A stretch of DNA of 64,000 nt from Dimargaris cristalligena (taxonomy: Eukaryota; Kickxellomycota; Dimargaritomycetes; Dimargaritales; Dimargaritaceae): assembly GCA_027576995.1 (NCBI GenBank), contig JANBQC010000029.1, forward strand, positions 1-64,000. Reading direction: 5' to 3'. Positions 10,952 through 21,601 of the stretch are shown here, piece by piece; the first letter of the stretch is position 1, and each line of letters begins with the position of its first letter. The notes beneath the pieces were generated by a model. It searched no databases and was not told the DNA's origin. It saw nothing but the letters and a program-made list of their open reading frames with translations. A program made the translations under genes and the position numbers.

Positions 10952-12256
10952 TTATGTACCAAAGCGCTGCGAGCACTTGGCGAACCTGTAGAGGGCCCGT
11001 CGGAAAGCGGGGTATTTAATGGACTGGTATTCGGGGGCATGTTGCACTTCGGCGTACCGTGTAGCCCAGGCGGGGTAGAGGTTCATGGCGAAGGGTCCAC
11101 CAGTGACTAACACCAGGTTAGGGTCGATGAATTTAGTAAGCTGCATCTTAGCATCCACAAACTTGACATTGATGTCGTCCAGGGCCAATTCCCCGCTCTG
11201 GACTTGAGTGGCCAGGGTCTGGGTAAGATCGGCGAGTTTGGGCAGACCCAGCTTGGCATCGAACAAGTGGATTTCCAAATCGGATGTCGTCGAGGGGGAA
11301 GTGGTTTCAGAGGAGGCGCTGGTTTCCGGGATCTTGTATTCGGGGCCGACGGGGTAGCGCTCTCCGCGGAAAACGACTACAATTCGCTTCAGCGCGAAGG
11401 AGGGGGTGGGGGAAGACGTCGGCGAAGGATTCTTTTCCCGCTTCAACAACTGGATCGTGGGTAAGATTTCGTTCTCCAGGTATTCGCGCGACTGCTTCTT
11501 GAGGAACGAAGCGGCAGAGCGGGCAGTTGGGGTCGGGGCCACCTCGCGGGCCATCACCTGAACAATTTCGAGGACCTGGAGCAGCAGGTCCAGCGACAGG
11601 GGAGTAATGTCGCTATTCTGGTTACGCTCGAGTTTCTCGTCGTCGGTCTGCTGGATCAGGCTCCAATGGTAGGATTCGGTGGGGCCCCTGAACACGTGCC
11701 ATTGGGGCTGGAATACGCTCAGGCAGGGAATACCAGCGGCAAGCGACCAGAAGGCCACATTGGCGATAGTAGTGACGGTGGCCTCCACGCCGCGCTGGGT
11801 GCCGATATGGTCGGGGCGCTGGTAGGCCGAAGTACCCAGGTAGTGGCGGCCGAAGAGTCCTTTGGCAACATCCTTAAGGTAGTAACGCCATTGCAGAGCG
11901 CGGGGCAGGCCTTCGTTCAGGTGAACCCGGGCGGACAGGTACTGGGCCGGCAGGGTAAAGCTGAAGTGCTCGGGAACTTTGGGGAGCTTCTCGTATTCCT
12001 GGCGGAGGGTTTGGAACAGGGCTGGGTTAATGCCACCATTAGCTAGTTTACGAAGTTCCGAACTGACCGGGCGGAAGTTGGTCAGACGGCCGAGGGCGTG
12101 GACGGTGGAAATGGAGTGGGTGGTTTGGCGGCGGAACAGGTAGTTCTCAGCCCGGTCGCGGAAGCGGATGCTGAACTTGGTGATACTTCGGATCACCAGG
12201 AACAACACCTGGGCGATAATAAGGATAAGCCGGTAGAAGGATTCAACAAGGTTCAT
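10952..12256 (-). CDS. NUS1: dehydrodolichyl diphosphate synthase complex subunit Nus1 (NgBR-like)
   Basis: This subunit pairs with the catalytic cis-prenyltransferase at the endoplasmic reticulum to make the long polyprenyl diphosphate from which dolichol, the glycan carrier, is formed. The 434-residue protein opens with a hydrophobic anchor (about 10-23), then a basic stretch, a L-P-K-V-P-E-H motif at 91-97 that corresponds to the family's 'P-x-H-(L/F)' strand, and a helix-strand unit N-V-A-F-W-S-L-A-A-G-I-P-C-L-S-V at about 166-181. The C-terminus holds the diagnostic tail, a region like D-x-x-L-V-x-x-G-G-P followed by a helix and a terminal R431-F-G433 (RxG) motif one residue before the end; in Nus1/NgBR the RxG tail completes the active site of the partner. 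It is longer than human NgBR (293) because of inserted polar segments at about 210-300. No introns are seen. Identification rests on motif recognition and the overall similarity is modest. Confidence 0.8.
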   Translation of the reverse strand: MNLVESFYRLILIIAQVLFLVIRSITKFSIRFRDRAENYLFRRQTTHSISTVHALGRLTNFRPVSSELRKLANGGINPALFQTLRQEYEKLPKVPEHFSFTLPAQYLSARVHLNEGLPRALQWRYYLKDVAKGLFGRHYLGTSAYQRPDHIGTQRGVEATVTTIANVAFWSLAAGIPCLSVFQPQWHVFRGPTESYHWSLIQQTDDEKLERNQNSDITPLSLDLLLQVLEIVQVMAREVAPTPTARSAASFLKKQSREYLENEILPTIQLLKREKNPSPTSSPTPSFALKRIVVVFRGERYPVGPEYKIPETSASSETTSPSTTSDLEIHLFDAKLGLPKLADLTQTLATQVQSGELALDDINVKFVDAKMQLTKFIDPNLVLVTGGPFAMNLYPAWATRYAEVQHAPEYQSIKYPAFRRALYRFAKCSQRFGT

Positions 12257-13794
12257 GGTGGCGAGAGGCGAACCGGATGGTCAGATAGGGAAGGAAGGGG
12301 GTCAGGGAAAAAATGTATGGCGGGGCCAGGCAGGAGGGTAAAAACAACAATAAGGAATAAAAATAGGAAACGTTTTACCGAATGCGGTAAACACAGCTAG
12401 GAATGTGGAATGGGCTTCAGAAGAGATCTAGCTGGCCGCTGAGCCATGGGGAATTCACAACTTAGGCGCTATTTGGGCATGGACAAGAGATAGTGCTTAA
12501 ACAGCCAAGAGCGACAGTGGAAGCACAGTCAAACACACCAACAGGCAGGATACACGTTGAGGCAGGTGAAAGCGGCAATAATGAGATGGATATAAATCGA
12601 CGATAAATAGCCCAATAACCGTTTGCGGGGCGAGAGGATTTGGGGAGGATTGTTCAGATGATGGATTTGCTGGCTTTAGTTGATGGCGCGGGCCCCATTT
12701 ATATATGTAAACCGGAATCCCTGGTCGGGTCTAACTCTCTAGCCGTTTACCCTTCCTAATCGCCTGTAACCTAGAGCCCACTCCGTCTTGCAATGCCCCT
12801 GCCGAACTAAGCCGCTCATGAATGATCCTGGCCCCTTAAAGCGGCAGTCCGTCAGATGGACCGCCTTGTACAACCCCAATTCCAAATGATTTAATGGTTA
12901 AATTACATTACGGCTGCGTGTCCGGACTTTGGGAACAGATTAGGACTGATCCGGATGCCACTCGACCGATCCACTCGCCCGCCCACCTACTTCTCTTGCG
13001 ATGCTACTGTATACCCTCTCCCCCTCGAGGGAAGCTCCATTCACCACTCCCAGTGGCGATATTCGGAAATTGCCTCGATATCCTACGAAAGGGGATCCGC
13101 ATATCCCCTTGGGGGGAGGCCCTGGCCGTCTATTTTTTGCCCAAGATTTAATTCCACCAGGGGTCGCACACTCACTAGCGTACGGCACAGCCAAACATGT
13201 ATTGCAAAAGATAAAGCTCTTGCTAGTCAAATTCCGGCAGTGACCCTGATTTCTCGGTCCCCATACTCGACTGGTCTTCCCCGTCCCCACACTATGTTAA
13301 TATAATGAATTCCAGTTGCAGCAATACCCGGTTTCCGTCTCGAGCTCCGCCATGACCAGGTTGTGTACTATAGGCAAGATAATGTACCCCTTTGTTAGCA
13401 AATAAACCTCCGAGGGTGAGCCTATTGGCAATATGTCCATAGTATGTCGGCGGGCATGAAGAGGAGGAGCCATTGGATGCATGTGGTGGCAAACCACCCG
13501 AATCGATGGCCCAGAATCGCTAAGGGGTCCCTGTAGACCCTACATTGTGGTTTCCCCATTTTTAGTTCCCTCCCCCACATCACCGTGCCCCTTATTCATA
13601 CCAAAGTACTGTAATCGATGCCTACTAGTATTGTACTGGTCATACCACCCTCCCTCGCGTTATAATCATTAAATCATATTATGACATTCATTTGGAGTGT
13701 ATCAAGTAGCACCAAGGAATAAGCTGTATAAATTTTTTTAAAAAAGGGGAGAAGCTGAGGCAGTTGCTCTGTCCGTATAAGTCCCCATTTTGAC
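12257..13794. other. NUS1 upstream region and PPR gene 3' flank
   Basis: 1.5 kb between two minus-strand genes. A TATA-like GATATAAATC lies near 12588 on the plus strand. Overlapping frames on both strands at 12940-13305 look like chance openings in GC-richer DNA: they are antiparallel and have no motif. Confidence 0.45.
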
Positions 13795-16700
13795 CTAATC
13801 CAATGAAATCACTGGTCCTGACGGCGCGGGGTTCTTGCTCTTATTCGAAACCGGAATGGTCCCGACGAGGATAGCCGACTCCTTGGAATCCACCCATTCC
13901 TGATACAGGCTTGGAATTTTGTGCTTGATATAGCGCTCGATGGTCCCCAAATGACCCGTCGAGATTGAGCCGATTGGATTCGCGGCCATAGGATTAGTAG
14001 TAGAAGAAGTAGTACCCGGTAAGCCAGCCGCGTTCACCCCTAGTGCTTCTGGGGGAGCATGGCGCCAAATCGCGTCAAAGGTATCCCGCGTGGGTACAAC
14101 TTTAAACCGGGCCATGGGGCCCGTCAGTAGGTCCAGTATGGCGGTCCAGCGCTGGGCCCGGCTGGCTGCGGCAATGAGGCTGTTGTATACGTCCACGAAA
14201 ACCCGAGGTTTGGCCGCTCCCAGTTGATCCAAATGGCGCAACCCTTCGTCGAGCTGGTCGTGGTGGGCCAGTAATTTGATCATGGTTGAACAACCATAGA
14301 CTGACAGTAACCGGCTTTCCCGGAGTTGGTCCCAGGTCCGGTAGGCCGCGGGTAGATCACCAACGGTGTCGTAATAACTTAAGAGAGCGCAGTAGAGATG
14401 CTCGTTGGGGACCATGGGCGAAGCAGCGGAAGAAGAAGAAGCAGGGGCAGTTTCGCTTGATTTCGGGGCAGTAGTACCGGTAGTCGCCATTTCTATAGCG
14501 CGGATAATGCTGGGAATCTGGTCGAGTTGATCGTGCTTAAGACACGACATAATCACGGAGCGGAAGACGTAGGGTATCATGGGTAGCCGCCACACCCGGA
14601 TACGCCCATAGATTTCCCAAACCCGGACATGGTCGCCCAGTACCTCGAAACAGTGCATAAACCAGTTAAGGTCTTCAATACGTGGCGTTTCTGTTGGTGA
14701 TGTCGGTGCCGATGGCGTGGGGGCTGCTCCCCCAATCTCGGGATAGGACGGTGAACCAGTAGTATTAGCTCTATCTTCAGCGGCGTGCTCCGTCAATTTA
14801 GAGTAGCACTCAAAATGGTAGACTACTCGCCCATGTTGCTGTAATCGCGTGTACACCTGGGCCATATCCACGTGTATATGGGCATTGAGGGGCCACCCCG
14901 ACTCCACCGCCCACTGATAAGGCAGCAACGCCCGCTCGGGGGATCCGGCATTAAGACAAGCCGTCACTAAAGCCGAATACACCGTCATTGTAATTTTACT
15001 GCCGGCCTCCTGCATCCGGCGGAATACCTTGAACGCATCGTCGAGGCGGTGGGTCTTGCCGTACGCCGTAATAAGGTTGAAGTTGGTATATTCGTTGGCG
15101 GATTGGCCCGAGCGTCGGTCCAGTAGAGTTTGGTAGTGCTCGACGAGGAGGGGACGGTCGAGCTTAACAAAAATGCGGATGAGTTTAGCGAGAATGGCCG
15201 TGGGGACAACGGCGTCAGGAAACCGACGGATGAATCCAAAAAGCTGGTTGGTACCCTCCAAATCACGGCGGGCGGCGTACACGTCCAGCAGGGACCCTGC
15301 AGTATAGGCGGGGAAGGCAACCGCCGTATTATACCCAAAACTACTATCCCGGCCCGTACTGCTGTCATCGGGTTGGAGAACCGTGCGTTTTACCCGTTCA
15401 AATATCTCCTCCGCCATATCAACGCGCTCGACCCGATGGAGGGCTTGGATCATTAGCCCCTGACTCACATCATCATACGGGGGTAAATGGGGTTTAATAC
15501 GCTGATACAGGTTCACCACCCGGGTGGTTTGGCCCGCATGAGCGTACCCCCGCATCAATTCGCTGATCAGCAAGGGGTGGTTCGGAGTGTTTGCTAAAGC
15601 GGCGATATCGGCTTCGATATTGGCCAAGCGGCCATAATCCTGGGTGCGAATACAGGCGGCCACGGCGGCGGTAAACAAATACGGGCGGTTCGTTAAGCGC
15701 AATTGGAGTGCCGTCTGGTAGGTGGACCACGCTTCACCGGTAAATCCCGCCAGGCTCAGGGCGGTTAGAATATAGGGCACCGAAGCCATGGTAGGCATGA
15801 GTCGCCGCTGGGTCATTTCAGACGCCAGGGCCTCGACTTGGTCCCGCCGTCCGTGGTCGGCGAAGTGGCGCATCAGCAATCCGTAACTATAGTCGTCCAG
15901 GGCCACGGCGTGCTTCACCATGTACCCATGCAAACTCTCCAAGTCCCGCCCACTATTGCGTTTGTAAAATGTCTCTAGAAGTAGATTGTAACCGGTGATG
16001 GGGAGAATAATCTGGTGGGCAATTCCGTACGCCGCCACTCGTTGGGCGGTCCGTAAATCGGCTCGGCCTCGGTTGGCTAGCAAAAAGACCAGGATGGTTT
16101 GGGGGGTAAGGGCGACCTGATTCAGGGAGGCCGATTGAAAGACTTCCCAGGCCCTTTCGAGACGGCCTAGCTTGATCAGCGTATACACCACGCTGTTGTA
16201 ATCGAAATCCTGGAAAACGGCGCATTCGTGGGCATTGCCGTTAATACCGCGCGCGTGGCCGAGCCAATGGAGCAAATTCTCTTCGATACGGTCGGCCAGC
16301 CGTTTTAACGAGGCCCCCTCGGATACCACCGGAGGCAGTCTATGGCGGGCGGGCAATGAAGCGGGTTGGGGTTCCAGTGGTTCGGGCGTCGTTTGCCGCG
16401 ACCGGGGTGATGGCAATGGTGATGATTGATTTCGCCGCTGGGCCTGTTCCTGAAGATAGAGTTGTAATAGGGCCTTAATTACCCTACGGTGATCGGGCGA
16501 ATAAAGCAGTTCCCCTATATCAGACCCTTTTACTTGGTCGTAGAGGTTCAATAGTCCGGTCGTGGTCGCCGCCTCCGAAATGGTTCGCAGAAATTCGCCC
16601 TTGGCCACATGGAGGTTGACGCCATTGGGATTATTTCCCGGGTTTGAATACCGCGCGGTTAAATTGGGGAGAGGCGGAATGGGCGGGAGAGTAATGCACC

Positions 16701-16926
16701 GCTGTTGAAGGAAATGCTGGGAATTGAAGCCAGGCGAATGGCACCGACGAGTTGATCCCCCTTCGCCCGGTAGAGAAAGTGAATGGAAGAGGGTGCGTGC
16801 TGAATGCAAGCTAGTGACATTAGCGATGACCTGTCGACCTTCCCTCGAACGAAAACTAGAGCCAGTGGTGGGTCCCAAGGGCAAACCGGGAATCCGGACG
16901 ACGGTGCTTGGCCAATAACGCAGCAT
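13795..16926 (-). CDS. pentatricopeptide-repeat (PPR) protein, probably mitochondrial
   Basis: PPR proteins bind organellar RNA through arrays of about 35-residue helical hairpins and act in its processing, stability or translation. The 1043-residue product starts with an Arg/Ser/Leu-rich, acid-poor stretch of roughly 50 residues (M-L-R-Y-W-P-S), typical of a mitochondrial presequence. A low-complexity Ser/Pro/Gln segment follows (about 165-205). From about residue 238 to 960 there are many degenerate PPR units, recognisable by patterns such as Y-x-x-L-I-x-x-x-x-x-x-x-x-A-x-x-x-F, for example Y-N-S-V-V-Y-T-L-I-K-L-G-R-L-E-R-A and Y-S-A-L-V-T-A-C-L-N-A-G-S-P-E-R-A. Low-complexity Ser/Thr/Pro/Ala linkers interrupt the array at about 720-745 and 825-845. 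It is intronless. Which organellar transcript it serves cannot be read from the sequence. Confidence 0.85.
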   Translation of the reverse strand: MLRYWPSTVVRIPGLPLGPTTGSSFRSREGRQVIANVTSLHSARTLFHSLSLPGEGGSTRRCHSPGFNSQHFLQQRCITLPPIPPLPNLTARYSNPGNNPNGVNLHVAKGEFLRTISEAATTTGLLNLYDQVKGSDIGELLYSPDHRRVIKALLQLYLQEQAQRRNQSSPLPSPRSRQTTPEPLEPQPASLPARHRLPPVVSEGASLKRLADRIEENLLHWLGHARGINGNAHECAVFQDFDYNSVVYTLIKLGRLERAWEVFQSASLNQVALTPQTILVFLLANRGRADLRTAQRVAAYGIAHQIILPITGYNLLLETFYKRNSGRDLESLHGYMVKHAVALDDYSYGLLMRHFADHGRRDQVEALASEMTQRRLMPTMASVPYILTALSLAGFTGEAWSTYQTALQLRLTNRPYLFTAAVAACIRTQDYGRLANIEADIAALANTPNHPLLISELMRGYAHAGQTTRVVNLYQRIKPHLPPYDDVSQGLMIQALHRVERVDMAEEIFERVKRTVLQPDDSSTGRDSSFGYNTAVAFPAYTAGSLLDVYAARRDLEGTNQLFGFIRRFPDAVVPTAILAKLIRIFVKLDRPLLVEHYQTLLDRRSGQSANEYTNFNLITAYGKTHRLDDAFKVFRRMQEAGSKITMTVYSALVTACLNAGSPERALLPYQWAVESGWPLNAHIHVDMAQVYTRLQQHGRVVYHFECYSKLTEHAAEDRANTTGSPSYPEIGGAAPTPSAPTSPTETPRIEDLNWFMHCFEVLGDHVRVWEIYGRIRVWRLPMIPYVFRSVIMSCLKHDQLDQIPSIIRAIEMATTGTTAPKSSETAPASSSSAASPMVPNEHLYCALLSYYDTVGDLPAAYRTWDQLRESRLLSVYGCSTMIKLLAHHDQLDEGLRHLDQLGAAKPRVFVDVYNSLIAAASRAQRWTAILDLLTGPMARFKVVPTRDTFDAIWRHAPPEALGVNAAGLPGTTSSTTNPMAANPIGSISTGHLGTIERYIKHKIPSLYQEWVDSKESAILVGTIPVSNKSKNPAPSGPVISLD

Positions 16927-17601
16927 GTCAAAAAAATTGAGAAATAGGTAATAATAATATAAGGCTAGAACGAGGTGGAGAATGGTAGTGGGGCATGTAT
17001 TGAATCCCCAGTGAAATGAGTTGAATCAGTGCAATGACACTTGCACTACAAGCTATGGCCAACACCAACCAGCCCGGTTAGGCAAATTCGAGTTATTCTA
17101 TATAAAAAAAAAGGTAAGGAGCGGCAACCTATTGGCTCCAACGATAGTATTCCCCATTAACAAACTATTCCACCAAATTAGGCCCATTTAATGTATTTTA
17201 TATAGATTGCTTTATAAAAAAAATCGATAATTTACTAATTTAATTGATGTCAAGCGTGAAAGGGATATATAAAACTGTATGATGATCAAGATAATCAAGC
17301 GTCAGGTAAAGTGTTTAACCTTTAAAAAAATTAAAATAGAATACTAACTGATCGTCAACAGATGATTAGTTGGGTAGAAATAGTACAATGACACTGTGTG
17401 CGTTCCAACAGATGGGGTGGATTAAAGGAGGGTTATAAATTTAAGGCACCGGCTAAAGCAATATGCAACGCCAAAAAATAGCACGAATATAATCGAATTA
17501 TTAGAAGAACGGGTCTTCAAAGGGCAATTGTAGCAAAGCAAAATAGGATAAAGGAGAACACATATCCCCAAAGGCCCGTTGTATACCCCTCCTGTCCCAC
17601 T
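16927..17601. other. PPR upstream region and SUN gene 3' flank
   Basis: AT-rich spacer of 675 bases between two genes read on the minus strand. It should hold the PPR promoter next to 16930 and the SUN gene's 3' end near 17600. I see no further gene. Confidence 0.6.
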
Positions 17602-20508
17602 CTATTCGCTATGGACCCGGAAACGGTACAAACAAGTGTACTGGTTATGACCATGGTTCGAGAGGACACGAAGTTGCACGGCCCGAACCTGGCTTACACG
17701 ATCCTTAAGACTTGCCAGTACGGTAGATTCGATAGCATAGGTCTGAATTGGGTTATCGGCGTTGGGAGTATATGTATAAGTTCCCAAGAGCATACTGGGG
17801 CGCTCGTGGCCGGCGGTCCCAGCGGCTGAGTTGACAGGGGGCGGCGGGGATAATAATGTTAGGGGCAGCGACTGGTCGGTAAGATCATTACTGTCCGTCT
17901 CGTTTATAATATGCTCCGCTACGGTGGTCGGCGAAGCGCTACTATCCGCCGAAATGGACGCTGTCGTGGTTGTCTCTCGCAAGTCCCGGTGATCAAAAAT
18001 AGCCCAGACCTCAAACTGCTGGAGGGCACTACTGATATCGATTGCCACCTTGGGGGATACGTGTTCAACGGTAAACGCGGCCGGGATGACCGGGCGAGAG
18101 AGCCGCACCCCCAGCTGACCCACCGTACCCCGGAAGGGCCAGCAGCTACCTAGCGTTGTATCGGCGTCGAGGACAACCGAGGGACCGTTACTGAGGGACG
18201 AGGTGCCCACACCAAACAAACCGGCCAGAGCTGAACGCCAGCCGGAAATGGGCCGACCCTGGGCGTCCGTGCCCGGCTCGTAGGTGGGGGAAGTCAGTAG
18301 AGGGATGACGCGACCCCCCGCCGCGAATAGGGCGTAGTCGGGGCGAGCCAGAATATCGGCCTGGAAAGTACGCAACGCTCGCTGGATTTCCAAGCTGATT
18401 TGCTCGGGGTCCACTGTGACACCCTTGGTAAGCTGATCGATCCGTTCCTGAGCCTCTCGTACCTGTTTCACATCACGCTCCAATCGGTCCTGGGTGGCCC
18501 CCAGTTGCTTGGCCTGCTCCTCTAGGGCACCACGCTGGGCTTCCAGGTCCTGCTTAAGGTTGTCCATCGATGATTGTAACCTCGGCTCCATAGTCAGTAG
18601 GTTTCGGGTGTGGCGTTCGACGTTTAGCAGGCGCTTCTGAATCACTGCCAATAGGTCATCCAAGGCACCCTTGAGGCTACCGGGTAATTCGGCCAGGGTG
18701 GGCACAGATGGTAGGAAGGGCTGACCCATGGAGCTGTCCACATCTTCGGCACCGGGCCCCCAAGGCCACCAGCGGTCCGACCAGGAACCGGTGTTACTGG
18801 GAGCAGAGGGGGGACCCCATTGGTTAACCGATTGCCAAGCCTGTGAAGCCGGCCGATGGCCACCGAGCAGTATGGCAAACATGAATATCCCGTAGGCCAG
18901 GAGGCGGTGCTGAGCCGGTAGAAGCGGCATAGGTCCCGGGCGGGTCCGTCCGGCCACCCGGGCCAGTCGATTAACCACCAGACAAACCACCATAATGAGC
19001 CATGCCAGGGGGGGCACCAGCCATAGACGAAGGGTCAGCGCCGCGAGATTATACAGAAGGCGGGCCAGTTGGTAGAGGGGCCAGGCAGCGGTCCGCCAGA
19101 CGAAGCCGGCGTGGTATTTGCAGAGAAGGTAGGTGTCCGTCAGGAAATAACCCATACCATAATGGGCGAGCCGGATTTGGGGGTAATCGGACCGGAATTC
19201 GGAGAACCGGTTGCTATGCGAAATGTGGCCGTAACTCATATTGTCGGTCACTGAGCCCAGACCCCTCCGCCGGCGCAAACTGGATCCAGGTGGAATGACC
19301 GCCGGTGGGGGCTGGATATGGGGATGAGGATAGGTGGGGGTTGGCTCGGGCTCTCCGTCCGATCCGTCCACCACGGTAGGGGCGGCCGAGTCATTATCGA
19401 TATCATTAGGGAGACCGTAGCCATTTTGGATTCCTTCAGCGGGGTTGGGATGTGCGTTGAGGTTGGGGTTGTGTATCGAGTTAAGGTTGGCCTCGACTTG
19501 CGGGGGCTGCATCCACTGGGGTTCCTGCCACAAGGGCTGGTCCGGTAATGGAGCGCCGTTCTGGGTATGCAAAACACTTTGACTATGCAGGTAGGGGCTC
19601 ATATCCATGATATTAGGAATATTTTCGTCGGCCAAATCAATCAGCCCCGGGGTCATGGTGGCCATATTCCTATGGTTCGCAGGGCCTCGGGCGGGCCCGC
19701 CGAGAGGGGTGGTTGCCATGTAGTGATCGTGGGGGTTAATCGGGCTCAAACCACTCTTTTCGAATGATGTGGCGGCCAGCTGCGTGAAAAAGGGGCTATC
19801 GGCCGAACTTCCCCCACTAGTCAGTAGAAACGAATCTTTCAACCCGGAGGCCTCGACGGGTTGCCGGTGGTAGGGTACCTTTTCCATACTTTCGAGTTCG
19901 AAATTTGCGTTGTACTGCATCCGACGGGGTGAAGTGACGTGGGCGCGGAGATTGTAGCGTCCCTGGGCGGGGGGTAGCGGATCCCGACCTCGATGCGCGC
20001 CAGGTGCCCGGTCTAGGGGAACCGCTGTTGGCCCAGCCAGCGACTGTAGCGGACCGCCCACCAGTTCCCCAACCGGGACCGCGGGTTGTTTTTTCCGTTC
20101 CTGAACGCGTTGGACCCAATTGGGGGTATTCCGCCAAACCGCCTGCCAGTCTCGCTCAGCGGCGGGCGGCGCGAGTTGGGAATGGTCGAAACTGTCGTCG
20201 AACTGGGTATCGGCTGCGAAAGTTACGGAGTGTTTGGTTTGGGATGGCGTGGGCCCTGGCCGTTTGCCCGGACCGTAACGCGAAATGACCCCAGCGGGGG
20301 TTTTGGGAGTGGCCCAGACTTTTTGGAAAACTTTAGGGGCATTCGGTGCCGTGGCGGTGGAGCCCTCGGGGGGACTCGGACCCGGGCGAGGGGGCACAGG
20401 TCGGAGATCGGCTCGCGTGAAATCGGCGGTGGCAAACGCGGTGGCGATGTTGACGGAGGTGTCCTTGTATGCACCCGACACGGGCTTAGCCGGCGTGCCT
20501 TGGGTCAT
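17602..20508 (-). CDS. SUN-domain (Sad1/UNC-84) inner nuclear membrane protein
   Basis: SUN proteins sit in the inner nuclear membrane and, with KASH proteins, link the nucleus or spindle-pole body to the cytoskeleton. The 968-residue protein has a long Pro/Gly/Ser-rich nucleoplasmic N-terminus (1-480), a hydrophobic membrane segment at about 494-513, a second shorter hydrophobic stretch at 536-550, a charged heptad-type coiled coil at about 627-698 (many Gln, Glu, Arg and Leu), and a C-terminal SUN domain from about 775. The domain shows the signature S-V-V-L-D-x-D-T-x-x-G-x-C-W-P-F-x-G, then L-x-V-x-L-S-R-P-V-I-P and F-T-V-E-H-V-S-P. A Ser/Thr/Pro-rich insertion (about 856-905) splits the SUN domain. 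The final strand ends Y-R-F-R-V-H. The frame is intronless and follows closely behind the PPR gene on the same strand. Confidence 0.9.
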   Translation of the reverse strand: MTQGTPAKPVSGAYKDTSVNIATAFATADFTRADLRPVPPRPGPSPPEGSTATAPNAPKVFQKVWATPKTPAGVISRYGPGKRPGPTPSQTKHSVTFAADTQFDDSFDHSQLAPPAAERDWQAVWRNTPNWVQRVQERKKQPAVPVGELVGGPLQSLAGPTAVPLDRAPGAHRGRDPLPPAQGRYNLRAHVTSPRRMQYNANFELESMEKVPYHRQPVEASGLKDSFLLTSGGSSADSPFFTQLAATSFEKSGLSPINPHDHYMATTPLGGPARGPANHRNMATMTPGLIDLADENIPNIMDMSPYLHSQSVLHTQNGAPLPDQPLWQEPQWMQPPQVEANLNSIHNPNLNAHPNPAEGIQNGYGLPNDIDNDSAAPTVVDGSDGEPEPTPTYPHPHIQPPPAVIPPGSSLRRRRGLGSVTDNMSYGHISHSNRFSEFRSDYPQIRLAHYGMGYFLTDTYLLCKYHAGFVWRTAAWPLYQLARLLYNLAALTLRLWLVPPLAWLIMVVCLVVNRLARVAGRTRPGPMPLLPAQHRLLAYGIFMFAILLGGHRPASQAWQSVNQWGPPSAPSNTGSWSDRWWPWGPGAEDVDSSMGQPFLPSVPTLAELPGSLKGALDDLLAVIQKRLLNVERHTRNLLTMEPRLQSSMDNLKQDLEAQRGALEEQAKQLGATQDRLERDVKQVREAQERIDQLTKGVTVDPEQISLEIQRALRTFQADILARPDYALFAAGGRVIPLLTSPTYEPGTDAQGRPISGWRSALAGLFGVGTSSLSNGPSVVLDADTTLGSCWPFRGTVGQLGVRLSRPVIPAAFTVEHVSPKVAIDISSALQQFEVWAIFDHRDLRETTTTASISADSSASPTTVAEHIINETDSNDLTDQSLPLTLLSPPPPVNSAAGTAGHERPSMLLGTYTYTPNADNPIQTYAIESTVLASLKDRVSQVRAVQLRVLSNHGHNQYTCLYRFRVHSE

Positions 20509-21601
20509 GGTGGAATGGATGGGAGGAAATGTAGTGCTGCTGATGGGGTAAACGGCGTTGAAAACGGCCGCGCGGGGGTGTAGGTGTGAAATGAGGTGAG
20601 ATTCAAGAGCAGCAGGGTCTTCAGATGGGAGAACAAGCTAATAGCTGTGGATGTCTAACAAGAAAATAGCTGTGCTATATAAAAAAATAGGCAGGCAAGA
20701 GCTGCACTACCAGCCCTACAATAAAGGCGAATGGACCTTTCGGCAGGGTAAAGATAAGGATTCGCCAAATGGATAGAGATTTAAAGTAATGGGAAACCAT
20801 ATAAAAAAGACAAATAAGTAACACGAGTAACTAATAAGTCGCATACGGAGCCAGCCCAGCAGGGGAGTGCGGAGCCTAAAGTGGAGCTGGAGCAGGTATA
20901 TCCGGAAAATAATACAGGTCACCCGTTCATAGCGGGTAAGCAACATAAATTCAACAATATTACATTGATCACCTCTATCGATATTTAGTTTGCGTACGAT
21001 CATATGGGGGGCACTGGCTTCAACAATACTATTCCTTTAACAACATGACCGTGGTACAGCTAAGCCCTGAGTTATATTCCCTTCTTCTTGGTCAGCCCAA
21101 CGATACGAAAGAATGTCCCAGGAGTGTCAACCGGACGATCATAGTCTACTTCGAGCCCAAAGCGATGCCCGCTCAACACACCTAAATGATTTACTTTTGT
21201 TGGCGACACCTGCTCTGTTTGCGTTCGTTGCAACAAGGGGCTGCTTAACACCAACCAAGCGGGCCAGGGTCGGCTGGAATGTATACCCCCATCAGTCGGT
21301 TTTGCTGGTGCACTCAAGGCGCCGCCAGCCCCTTTCCGCTGGCATCGCTACACACCACATCCCCCGCCTATGTATTAGGCGAGATAAAGCATCTGGCCAT
21401 TAAACCTCTGGTGCTGTTTTATCAACCCTATTTTGTCCACAGTGGTTGCCACTTTAAGGTAGCTATGTACATTTCCTTCTACAAGGTTACTGCTCGGGCC
21501 ACCATCGTTCTTTAATATCATTCATTACTATCGAATATCACCAATTATCAAAATACCAAATAAATAAATAACCCATTAATTAGGGCACCTCTACAGTTAT
21601 A
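20509..21601. other. SUN gene upstream region with a possible stray exon
   Basis: Near 20678 the minus strand has a run of T followed by TATATAG, a plausible promoter element for the SUN gene. Between 21072 and about 21360 the minus strand stays open and ends in a lysine-rich tail before TAA, preceded by an acceptor-like GTGTAG; it could be a 3' exon, but no partner exon or family is recognisable and the neighbouring upstream gene already has its own stop. Confidence 0.35.
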
